Assembly: GCA_964352625.1 (NCBI GenBank)
Contig: CAYGSD010000002.1
Span: forward strand, 1 to 64,000
Reading direction: 5' to 3'
Source: JAAEPI01 sp964352625
GTDB taxonomy: Bacteria > Bacteroidota > Bacteroidia > Cytophagales > Cyclobacteriaceae
DNA length: 64,000 nt
The position numbers and the translations under genes were made by a program. Under the pieces are notes generated by a model that worked only from the letters and a program-made list of their open reading frames with translations, made no database searches and had not been told where the DNA came from. This document shows, piece after piece, positions 58,699-64,000 of this stretch. The stretch's first letter is position 1, and each line of letters starts with the position of its first letter.

Positions 58699-59388
58699 TC
58701 ATGGTTTAACATCCTTTATCGCTGAGCCTTTAATTAGAAGCCAAAGCATAAATACTAACTCGCCTAATGCGGTAAACATACTGAAGCTCGTATTGAGCTG
58801 GGGAAACAAAAACACTTTTAAATGGCCAATGACATACCCTATACCTGCAATGATCAATAACCAACCCATTATTTTCGGTATATATCCTGCTTTCAAAACC
58901 AAATAACCAAGAAGAAGCAGATAAATACCAAAAAGCACCAATCCGAAGAACCATTCGTATTTATATGATTTGATATAAAAAAGTATGAGTTCTGAGATGC
59001 TTTCTGGAGAATTTGCAAGAAAATAGGAGGCTCCTTTCGTCAGGGTAAAAACTTTTATCAAGTTCGTTACAGCCACAAGGTAAACTCCAGTGTATAGCAA
59101 CCGAAACCAAGCCGTAAGCAATGATAGACCTTTATTTGCAGGCTTTAAAAACAGGTAAAGTGCCCAGGCTACAACTATATCGCAAACTATCGTGATGAAG
59201 ATCAGAAATATGGCTCCATTAAATAGGAATGTATTATTAGTGATATTAGATGCAGTTTCGGATGCACTATCTGGGTTTACTAAATCTGGAATTATTTTGA
59301 ATTCAGCGAATGGAACCGTTAATGTCATAATTAACAATCCGATTCCGGCTATTAGAGCAGCTTTTGAAAGTGAGATGTCTTTATTCAT
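58699..59388 (-). CDS. DUF4386 membrane protein
   Basis: A 229-residue integral membrane protein of the DUF4386 family. It has seven or so hydrophobic segments, with NTFLFNGAIFLIFITIVCDIVVAWALYLFLKPANKGLSLLTAWFRLLYTGVYLVAVTNL in family order, and the late motif AGYIPKIMGWLLIIAGIGYV. The family is found in Bacteroidota and Actinobacteria and has no known function. Confidence 0.82.
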   Translation of the reverse strand: MNKDISLSKAALIAGIGLLIMTLTVPFAEFKIIPDLVNPDSASETASNITNNTFLFNGAIFLIFITIVCDIVVAWALYLFLKPANKGLSLLTAWFRLLYTGVYLVAVTNLIKVFTLTKGASYFLANSPESISELILFYIKSYKYEWFFGLVLFGIYLLLLGYLVLKAGYIPKIMGWLLIIAGIGYVIGHLKVFLFPQLNTSFSMFTALGELVFMLWLLIKGSAIKDVKP

Positions 59389-59517
59389 GTTGATTAAAAT
59401 TGGTTGTAGGCCTTAGTAGCCTGTGTAGTCATTTGTCAGTTCATTGGTGGTAGCGATTGCTACCTGATATTAAATGAATCCGATTGTCAGGTGAAACATA
59501 TTTGAAGTTGTACTCAG

Positions 59518-59559
59518 AGTCTAACAAGCCAAGAAGAATGAATCTTGACTTGTCAGACT
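59518..59559. repeat. 42-base hairpin 3' of the outer-membrane-like gene
   Basis: Arms AGTCTAACAAGCCAAGA (59518-59534) and TCTTGACTTGTCAGACT (59543-59559) pair at 15 of 17 positions around an 8-base loop. There is no T tract on either side, so it is not a typical terminator. The outer words are GTCTAAC and, on the minus strand, GTTAGAC. These fit the RYYYAAC/GTTRRRY pattern of integron recombination sites, though the element is shorter than known attC sites. Confidence 0.6.
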
Positions 59560-59564
59560 ACAGC

Positions 59565-60215
59565 TTAAAAATTCCACCCCAAGTATATCTGTGGCTCAAG
59601 AAGAAAGTAGTTTCTCCATTTATCGTCCAACTCCTTAAATCCTGCAGGAGCATTTTTATCGGACGTCCAGACCATACAATTAATTTGTGGTTCTATGAAA
59701 AAACGCTTTTTCTTACCAAAAGCTACATAGTAGCCAAGATGATAGGAAGTATAAAGTTTAAAGCCGTTTTCAATTTTATCACCGTTTTCATCAAGGTAAG
59801 TCTGAAATTGAGGCAGCACTTCAGTAGTAGCGAACAAGCCTTTCCATAGCATACGTTGGTAGGATATACCTACCCCCATTGTTCGCACATGTCCCGGATA
59901 GAATTCACTTTCTGATTCTATTTTATCCAAAAGACCGTCCCACCACGTGATTCCCATTGGCTGGAACAATCGAAAGTGGGCAAGCTTCACACCTATGATG
60001 TTCTTATTATCCAGGTTCCGTTTTACATGGAACTCTATGTGTTGCGTACTTGTGTGCTTGTTCCAGGAACTCCCAATCAGACTTTCTGGAACAAAATAGG
60101 GCATACTTACTCTCCACTTATGGGTTACTTCAGTGTCCTTTCCCACGGTTGAGTTCGTTTGAGCAAAAGCACTTAGTGTGCAAGAAAACAGAAGAATTGT
60201 TAATAGCTTTTTCAT
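59565..60215 (-). CDS. Exported protein, possible outer-membrane beta-barrel
   Basis: A 216-residue protein with a signal peptide (MKKLLTILLFSCTLSAFAQ). The rest is a series of amphipathic strands (TQHIEFHVKRNL, IIGVKLAHFRLF, GVGISYQRMLWKGLFATTEVLPQFQTYL, LYTSYHLGYYVAF, FIEPQINCMVW) and ends in NYFLLEPQIYLGWNF with a terminal Phe, as in small outer-membrane barrels. No precise family. A strong hairpin lies just past its stop. Confidence 0.65.
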   Translation of the reverse strand: MKKLLTILLFSCTLSAFAQTNSTVGKDTEVTHKWRVSMPYFVPESLIGSSWNKHTSTQHIEFHVKRNLDNKNIIGVKLAHFRLFQPMGITWWDGLLDKIESESEFYPGHVRTMGVGISYQRMLWKGLFATTEVLPQFQTYLDENGDKIENGFKLYTSYHLGYYVAFGKKKRFFIEPQINCMVWTSDKNAPAGFKELDDKWRNYFLLEPQIYLGWNF

Positions 60216-60433
60216 TGTCTTAAATGTTTGTTGTTCTATGTGATTAATTAATTTTCACAAAGGTCAGGAAGCAGTAAAAGCGAGACTTATGAGCTATGAA
60301 GCCAAAAGCATAAGGTTTGCGGAAGCCATAAAAACTATGGAGCCGGGATATAAATTATGAAGCAAAAGGCTGATTTCTTCAGGGTATTTGTGGGAAGAGT
60401 AGGGTTATGAGCACCAGAATGCTCACGCTAGCC
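60216..60433. other. Non-coding stretch before the inverted-repeat element
   Basis: I see no convincing gene here. It holds degenerate direct repeats (TATGAAGCCAAAAGC at about 60294 and TATGAAGCAAAAGGC at about 60356), and a small hairpin GAGCA/TGCTC near 60409 that ends in AATGCTCACGCTAG, a phrase shared with spacer R2. It appears to be worn repeat sequence. Confidence 0.5.
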
Positions 60434-60670
60434 GGGGGTAACGATCAGATATGGCGAGTGGCCATACCCTTTGTAAACAACACTAATGTAGTGAAACTGC
60501 CCAACCACCGCAACAGTATCCACGAAGAACTGCGGTCTACAAGTCAAAGTCCAGAAAGAGTGAAGCCGCTAGAAGCACAAAAGCCCGCAGAATGGGCAGA
60601 TTCACGGGCGAATTGTACTGAAGTATCAGATAGACAGTTTGGCCATTCGCCATATCGCCTGTTACAGCCC
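60434..60670. repeat. 237-base element with inverted ends, 3' of the 60662-61156 gene
   Basis: The ends are inverted: GATATGGCGAGTGGCC (60448-60463) pairs with GGCCATTCGCCATATC (60641-60656) at 15 of 16 positions, and GTAAC (60438-60442) with GTTAC (60661-60665). Inside are further pairs (CCGCA/TGCGG, GCCCGCAGAATGGGC). A forward frame through it looks accidental. The right end includes the stop codon of the neighbouring minus-strand gene. Confidence 0.7.
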
Positions 60671-61156
60671 GTTTAGTTTGTTCAGTCCAATTTTCAGTCC
60701 TTTAATTCCTGTGTTTTCCACTTCTATTAGGTCGTCACCTGATATTACGAAGGAGTTCCGAGTGTTCCCGTTATAAAATGCTGTGCCACCGAGAGTTTTT
60801 AAGTGTAAGGTGTCACCGGAAATCGTGTAGGTTCCTCTGACTTCAATTTCTCGTGAAGAGTTCCCTAGTTCCCAAGTTGAATCGTCATAAACTCCTAACC
60901 AGTATGCTCCTAAAGGAGCTTCTCGGAATCCGGTTAGCACAAGTTGATCCTGTTTTCCGTTGGTTGGGTACATCAGGAATTCAAGACCAGTTATGGCAAG
61001 AATTAAAATGAATGTTGTAAAGAAGGTTACTCCAGCATACCGCAGTTTGTTTGTTCGTGTTCGTTGAAATGCTGAAAGAACCAAGAAGACAATTGTTCCC
61101 ACTACTCCGATGAGTCCGATAAAAAACTTCAGTAAGCCAGTTGCAAATAACATCAT
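60662..61156 (-). CDS. Membrane-anchored protein of unknown function
   Basis: A 164-residue protein with two N-terminal hydrophobic segments (about 5-28 and 42-62), then a strand-rich domain (LGVYDDSTWELGNSSREIEVRGTYTISGDTLHLKTLGGTAFYNG, SFVISGDDLIEVEN) that resembles a small lipocalin-like or META-like barrel, without a firm match. The gene is framed by a perfect 10-base inverted repeat (GTTACAGCCC at 60661-60670 and its complement at 61171-61180), with its stop codon inside the left copy. Confidence 0.65.
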   Translation of the reverse strand: MMLFATGLLKFFIGLIGVVGTIVFLVLSAFQRTRTNKLRYAGVTFFTTFILILAITGLEFLMYPTNGKQDQLVLTGFREAPLGAYWLGVYDDSTWELGNSSREIEVRGTYTISGDTLHLKTLGGTAFYNGNTRNSFVISGDDLIEVENTGIKGLKIGLNKLNGL

Positions 61157-61186
61157 ATCGAAGTGGGTATGGGCTGTAACAACAGA

Positions 61187-61208
61187 ATATCGAACATATG
61201 TTCGATAT
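61187..61208. promoter_or_regulatory. 22-base perfect palindrome, candidate operator
   Basis: ATATCGAACATATGTTCGATAT reads the same on both strands, with no spacer. It is 31 bases upstream of the 60662-61156 gene start on the minus strand, a position suited to a dimeric repressor site. No regulator gene is next to it. The rest of the gap to 61373 is AT-rich, with a tandem ACGTATATAA near 61298. Confidence 0.55.
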
Positions 61209-61373
61209 CTACTTTATCAAATATAGTATAACGGCCTTAATGGAATGAATAACCTACTTATTAAGTGAGGTAGGTTGGATTTCCAATCCGTGTTATTATA
61301 CGTATATAAACGTATATAAACGTTTAATAAAACGCTTTTAAGAAAGGGATAAGCAGAACCACGCAAGAGTATT

Positions 61374-62342
61374 TCATTCAATCCCCATCTCCCCACACCT
61401 AAAATGCCCCTCAGGACAGGCCTTGTGGCCATGGAGTCCGCAGGGGCGGCAGGAGAGGTTTTCGGTGGTTTGCACCACTTTGGAGTTGTCTGCCAAGGGG
61501 CCAAACCCAAACTCCGGAATTGTGGAGCAGAAGATGGCGGTAGTGGGAGCGTTCACGGCAGAGGCGAAGTGCATAGGGGCAGAGTCGTTCACATAGTTCA
61601 TCTGAGCATCCTTCATGAGCGCGGTAGATTCCAGCAGGGAGAGCTTACCGCAGAGGTTTTGTACTTGTTCGTTTTCGCTTTTCGTTCGGATTTGCTCACA
61701 AGCTTCAAAATCCGTCGGTGCACCAAGGAGGTAGATCGGGCCGGAGAATGAGGTGCCTTTCAAGAACGCCACCCATTTGCGCGAGGGATATTGTTTCGTA
61801 AACCACACCGAAGTAGGCGCGAGGGTGATGTAAGGTTGGCTTTTCAGGTTTTTGACTTTTTCTAGTACTTCAGGCTGCAAGTGTAACTTTGGTTTCTCCA
61901 GTTGATCGTTTGTCCACTCCGAGATGAGCTGAAGGTTTCGCTCCACCTCATGCTTGCCATTGCCTATTTCGTGGGTGTGCTTTCGGTCGTAGCAGAATGA
62001 GAAGGGGTTCTTGTCAAAACCCACTTTCAGTTTGGCCTGGGAGAGTAACGTCATCAGTCCGGTGGTGCCGAATCGCTGCACATTGATCAGTAGGTCGTAT
62101 TTTTCTTTCCGAATTTCCCCGATCACCTTGAAGGTGTTTTTCCACTTACCATTTTTCTTGTCCCAGATCAGTATGCGATCCACGTTTGGATTTCCGTCTA
62201 GGAGATTTTCATTGCCTTTGCGCAGCAAAAAATGAATTTTGGAATTGGGATAGAACCTTCTTAGTTTTTCTACCAGTGGAGTGGCAAGTACCACATCGCC
62301 GATGAAGGCGGTCTGTATAATCAGGATTTTGCCGAATTCCAT
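61374..62342 (-). CDS. Glycosyltransferase family 9 (heptosyltransferase-like)
   Basis: A 322-residue GT9 protein related to WaaF/RfaF, which adds heptose to lipopolysaccharide core. It starts FGKILIIQTAFIGDVVLATPLVEKLRRFYP, with ITLAPTSVWFTKQYPSRKWVAF (donor site), AQMNYVNDSAPMHFASAVNAPTTAIFCSTIPEFGFGP and the C-terminal SCRPCGLHGHKACPEGHFRC, the usual closing segment with its cysteines. The ATG at 62342 starts MEFGKIL. Parts of its 3' end are duplicated 6.2 and 7.7 kb away. Confidence 0.88.
   Translation of the reverse strand: MEFGKILIIQTAFIGDVVLATPLVEKLRRFYPNSKIHFLLRKGNENLLDGNPNVDRILIWDKKNGKWKNTFKVIGEIRKEKYDLLINVQRFGTTGLMTLLSQAKLKVGFDKNPFSFCYDRKHTHEIGNGKHEVERNLQLISEWTNDQLEKPKLHLQPEVLEKVKNLKSQPYITLAPTSVWFTKQYPSRKWVAFLKGTSFSGPIYLLGAPTDFEACEQIRTKSENEQVQNLCGKLSLLESTALMKDAQMNYVNDSAPMHFASAVNAPTTAIFCSTIPEFGFGPLADNSKVVQTTENLSCRPCGLHGHKACPEGHFRCGEMGIE
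61376..61430. repeat. Parent copy of the duplicated heptosyltransferase 3' end
   Basis: The final 18 codons of the GT9 gene. All 30 bases of 61380-61409 recur at 55147-55176, and the whole 55 bases recur with 8 mismatches at 53722-53776, all in the same orientation. The other two copies are non-coding and joined to palindromic elements, so this is the source. Confidence 0.8.
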
Positions 62343-62377
62343 ATATCGCAAAAATGCGGAACCATTTTAGGAATAGC

Positions 62378-62385
62378 TAACTTTG
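62378..62385 (+). promoter_or_regulatory. Predicted -7 element (TAACTTTG)
   Basis: An exact TAnnTTTG match, 18 bases before the ATG at 62404. It probably drives the lipoprotein gene and the small membrane protein gene behind it. Confidence 0.45.
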
Positions 62386-62403
62386 AAAACAAACAATGTA
62401 ACC

Positions 62404-63210
62404 ATGAGACTAACAAACTTATTCATACTGATCACGATCGTAGCATTTGCTTGTAACCCGCCGAAGAAAGCAGAGGGGGAACAAGAAACCACTGAAACTC
62501 AAGAGGTAAAGCCAACGATCACGTTGACCAAAGCGCCAGCATCACCGCAGTACCCTGACGCTCAGCTCACAAGAGTGGGAGAAGGAAGCCCCGTAACTGC
62601 AACTTCTGGAGAGGAAACGGTGGCAAATCAGGTCAGTTATGATTTCTCATTGGAGGGATTTGAATTGGGCGTGCAAACGGAGGATGCCGCCACTCGTGGC
62701 ATTGCCAATTCTGGCAAAGGACAGCACATTCACTTCATCGTGAATAATGGCCCGTATGCGGCGCACTACATGTCCATGATCAATCAGGAGATGGAGGATG
62801 GCAACTATACGATTTTGGCTTTCTTGTCTCGATCGTATCATGAGAGTGTGAAATCACCAGGAGCGTATTTTGTACAAAATGTAACCGTTGGGGATGTGGA
62901 GCCTGCCGAAGTTGATTTGTCTGCTCCTCACTTGTTTTTCAGCCGACCAAAAGGCACGTACAACGGAGCTGATACGGAGAAGCTGATGTTGGATTTTTAC
63001 CTACTAAACTGCGAGTTGTCTGCGGATGGATTTAAGGTTCGCGCCACTATTAATGATCAAAGTTTCAACATTACGGAATGGGCACCTTTCTACATCGAAG
63101 GTTTAGGAATGGGAGAAGTGAACATCAAATTGGAGCTTTTGGACGCAGATGGCAATTTGGTAGACAGCCCGTTCAATCCTGTAGAGCGCACCGTGACACT
63201 TGCCGAATAA
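62404..63210 (+). CDS. Lipoprotein, conserved in Bacteroidota
   Basis: A 268-residue protein with a signal peptide and lipobox VAFAC (Cys about residue 17), then an acidic linker (EGEQETTETQEV). The body shows YDFSLEGFELGVQT, GQHIHFIVNNGPYAAHYM, ILAFLSRSYHESVKSPGAYFVQNVTVG and LMLDFYLLNCELSADGFKVRATINDQSFNITEWAPFYIEGLG. Close relatives are, as I recall, labelled phosphopeptide-binding protein; no function is established. The ATG at 62404 is chosen as the signal-peptide start over a TTG at 62383. Confidence 0.75.
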   Translation: MRLTNLFILITIVAFACNPPKKAEGEQETTETQEVKPTITLTKAPASPQYPDAQLTRVGEGSPVTATSGEETVANQVSYDFSLEGFELGVQTEDAATRGIANSGKGQHIHFIVNNGPYAAHYMSMINQEMEDGNYTILAFLSRSYHESVKSPGAYFVQNVTVGDVEPAEVDLSAPHLFFSRPKGTYNGADTEKLMLDFYLLNCELSADGFKVRATINDQSFNITEWAPFYIEGLGMGEVNIKLELLDADGNLVDSPFNPVERTVTLAE

Positions 63211-63459
63211 ATGGGAATACTAATGGAAACCTTAGGCTGGGTAGGAGCGGGATTGCTCCTCTCGGCTTTTTTTTATTTGACGATCTTCAAGAAACAAGGC
63301 GACAACCTTTTCTATCTATTGGGCAATCTGTTTGGCTCCATCGGCCTGCTGATCAATGCCTGGTACAATGACGCCTTTCCTTTCGTCTTGGTCAATTCTT
63401 TTTGGGTGGTGATCACGGTTATTTCTTTGATAAAGAAAGCCCGTGCTACCACGGTTTAA
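63211..63459 (+). CDS. Small CBU_0592-like membrane protein
   Basis: An 82-residue protein with three hydrophobic segments (about 7-25, 31-48, 56-75). The pattern LGWVGAGLLLSAFFYLTIFKKQGDNLFYLLGNLFGSIGLLINAWYNDAFPFVLVNSFWVVITVISLIKK fits the CBU_0592 family. It begins directly after the stop of the lipoprotein gene, so they share a transcript. It overlaps the convergent yidD by 4 bases. Function unknown. Confidence 0.75.
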   Translation: MGILMETLGWVGAGLLLSAFFYLTIFKKQGDNLFYLLGNLFGSIGLLINAWYNDAFPFVLVNSFWVVITVISLIKKARATTV

Positions 63460-63677
63460 GGAACCGGATCATAGCCATTCCCGCCCCAAGGGTGACATTT
63501 GGAAATCCGTTTGATGCCCAGCCACGTACCTTTAAAAATGCCGTGCTTCAAGATGGCGTCTTTGGCGTAGTTGGAGCAGGTGGGCTGAAAGCGGCAAGTG
63601 CTCGGAAATAGAGGAGAAATCGAGTACTGATAGATCAGTACCGGTAGAATAAAAATTTTGCGTAGCAGTTTCCGCAT
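63456..63677 (-). CDS. yidD: Membrane protein insertion efficiency factor YidD
   Basis: A 73-residue protein with the full family pattern: YQYSISPLFPSTCRFQPTCSNYAKDAI, KHGIFKGTWLGIKRISKCHPWGGNGYDPVP. The three conserved cysteines and the C-terminal G-x-DPVP are present. It aids YidC-dependent insertion. The ATG at 63677 is the normal family start. It is not next to rnpA or rpmH. A near-consensus -7 box (TACTTTCG, 63689-63682) lies 4 bases upstream. Confidence 0.93.
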   Translation of the reverse strand: MRKLLRKIFILPVLIYQYSISPLFPSTCRFQPTCSNYAKDAILKHGIFKGTWLGIKRISKCHPWGGNGYDPVP

Positions 63678-63773
63678 TAAGCGAAAGTACAAACCATTTG
63701 TCCAATACAATAAATATGTGTCAGTTTGCGCTCGCAATGTAAAGGCCGAGTCCAATCGGGTTGTTTCAGAATC

Positions 63774-64000
63774 GTGAATAAATTCCTTCTAGTCTTATTT
63801 CTTGGTTTTTCCTCGCTCCAGCTAATGGGTCAGGATGCGCAGGATTCGTCTAGGACTGTGACCATCAGAAACATTCACATTTTAGGCAATGATAAAACCA
63901 AGGAGTCGATAATTATCCGAGAGTTAAAAGTACAAGAGGGTGGCACCTACGTGCTGAAGGAGCTTTCGGATACCCTCCAATTTGACCGCAATAGAATCTA
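63774..64000 (+). CDS. BamA/Omp85-type outer-membrane protein, N-terminus (partial)
   Basis: An open frame from GTG at 63774 runs off the window. It encodes a signal peptide (MNKFLLVLFLGFSSLQLMGQ) and then VTIRNIHILGNDKTKESIIIREL, followed by GGTYVLKELSDTLQFDRNRI, the start of a POTRA domain. This matches BamA, TamA or patatin-like Omp85 proteins. It is too short to tell which. The start could shift, but the signal peptide supports 63774. Confidence 0.75.
   Translation, partial: MNKFLLVLFLGFSSLQLMGQDAQDSSRTVTIRNIHILGNDKTKESIIIRELKVQEGGTYVLKELSDTLQFDRNRI

Noticed and set aside
60407..60676. A forward 89-residue open frame in the gap after the outer-membrane-like gene
   Set aside because: It runs through the inverted ends and internal hairpins of a repeat element, opposes all neighbouring genes, and its translation has no recognisable fold.
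61217..61510. A 97-residue minus-strand frame overlapping the GT9 3' end, with a segment resembling one at 53518-53757
   Set aside because: The similarity is real, but it comes from the duplicated GT9 end read in a wrong frame, not from a protein family.

Overview
The window comes from a bacterium of the phylum Bacteroidota, most likely Cytophagales-like; that last step is inference from gene content and not from a marker tree. The evidence is two secreted beta-propeller proteins with type IX secretion (T9SS) C-terminal domains, a BatA-type protein, tandem DUF4199 proteins, DUF4290 joined to murA, a MurA with Asp in place of the catalytic Cys, an ECF42-type sigma factor, and several promoters of the Bacteroidota form TAnnTTTG. 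Overlapping ATGA start/stop pairs are frequent.

Layout. 1-85: end of a 5S rRNA and its terminator, so an rRNA operon enters from the left. 0.1-6.3 kb: a forward run of BatA-like protein, dihydroorotase-like protein, two DUF4199 proteins and two family-2 glycosyltransferases. 6.3-14 kb: a zinc-ribbon methyltransferase, a DUF3052 protein, a T9SS propeller, a J-domain/TPR membrane protein, crcB, an ACP phosphodiesterase, a TerB-like protein and a sodium symporter. 14-21.3 kb: clpS-recR, a large T9SS propeller, the tRNA t6A synthase gene (Sua5), pgk and a 3D-domain lipoprotein. 21.5-28.7 kb: a reverse block with a DEDD exonuclease, nhaC, a sulfotransferase, rlmD, a SerC-like aminotransferase and aroQ. 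28.9-36 kb: xerD, pyrD, an SRPBCC protein, a cytochrome c lipoprotein, a DUF1080 lipoprotein, ftsK and lolA. 36-40 kb: the glycerol operon glpK-glpD-glpF. 40-53.5 kb: a response regulator, murA with DUF4290, two degenerate histidine-kinase-like membrane proteins, a RidA protein with an Xaa-Pro aminopeptidase, a subtilase, mscS, and an ECF42 sigma gene flanked by two YCII-domain genes.

53.5-61.4 kb is different. Small unrelated genes, all on the minus strand (NTF2-like, two serine hydrolases, DUF4386, small membrane proteins and lipoproteins), are separated by large imperfect palindromes. The last 18 codons of the neighbouring heptosyltransferase-like gene (61.4-62.3 kb) are duplicated inside two of these spacers. 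This looks like a cassette-type accessory region. An integron-like array without its integrase, or a palindromic-element hotspot, would both fit; I cannot decide between them from sequence alone. The window ends with a lipoprotein, a small membrane protein, yidD and the start of a BamA/Omp85-type gene.

Interspersed repeats run through the whole window. Some have been absorbed into coding sequence (a glycosyltransferase tail, a cytochrome signal peptide). Others fill the space between a stop codon and the next gene, including a telomere-like G-rich repeat. I saw no tRNA genes, no CRISPR array and no complete transposase.
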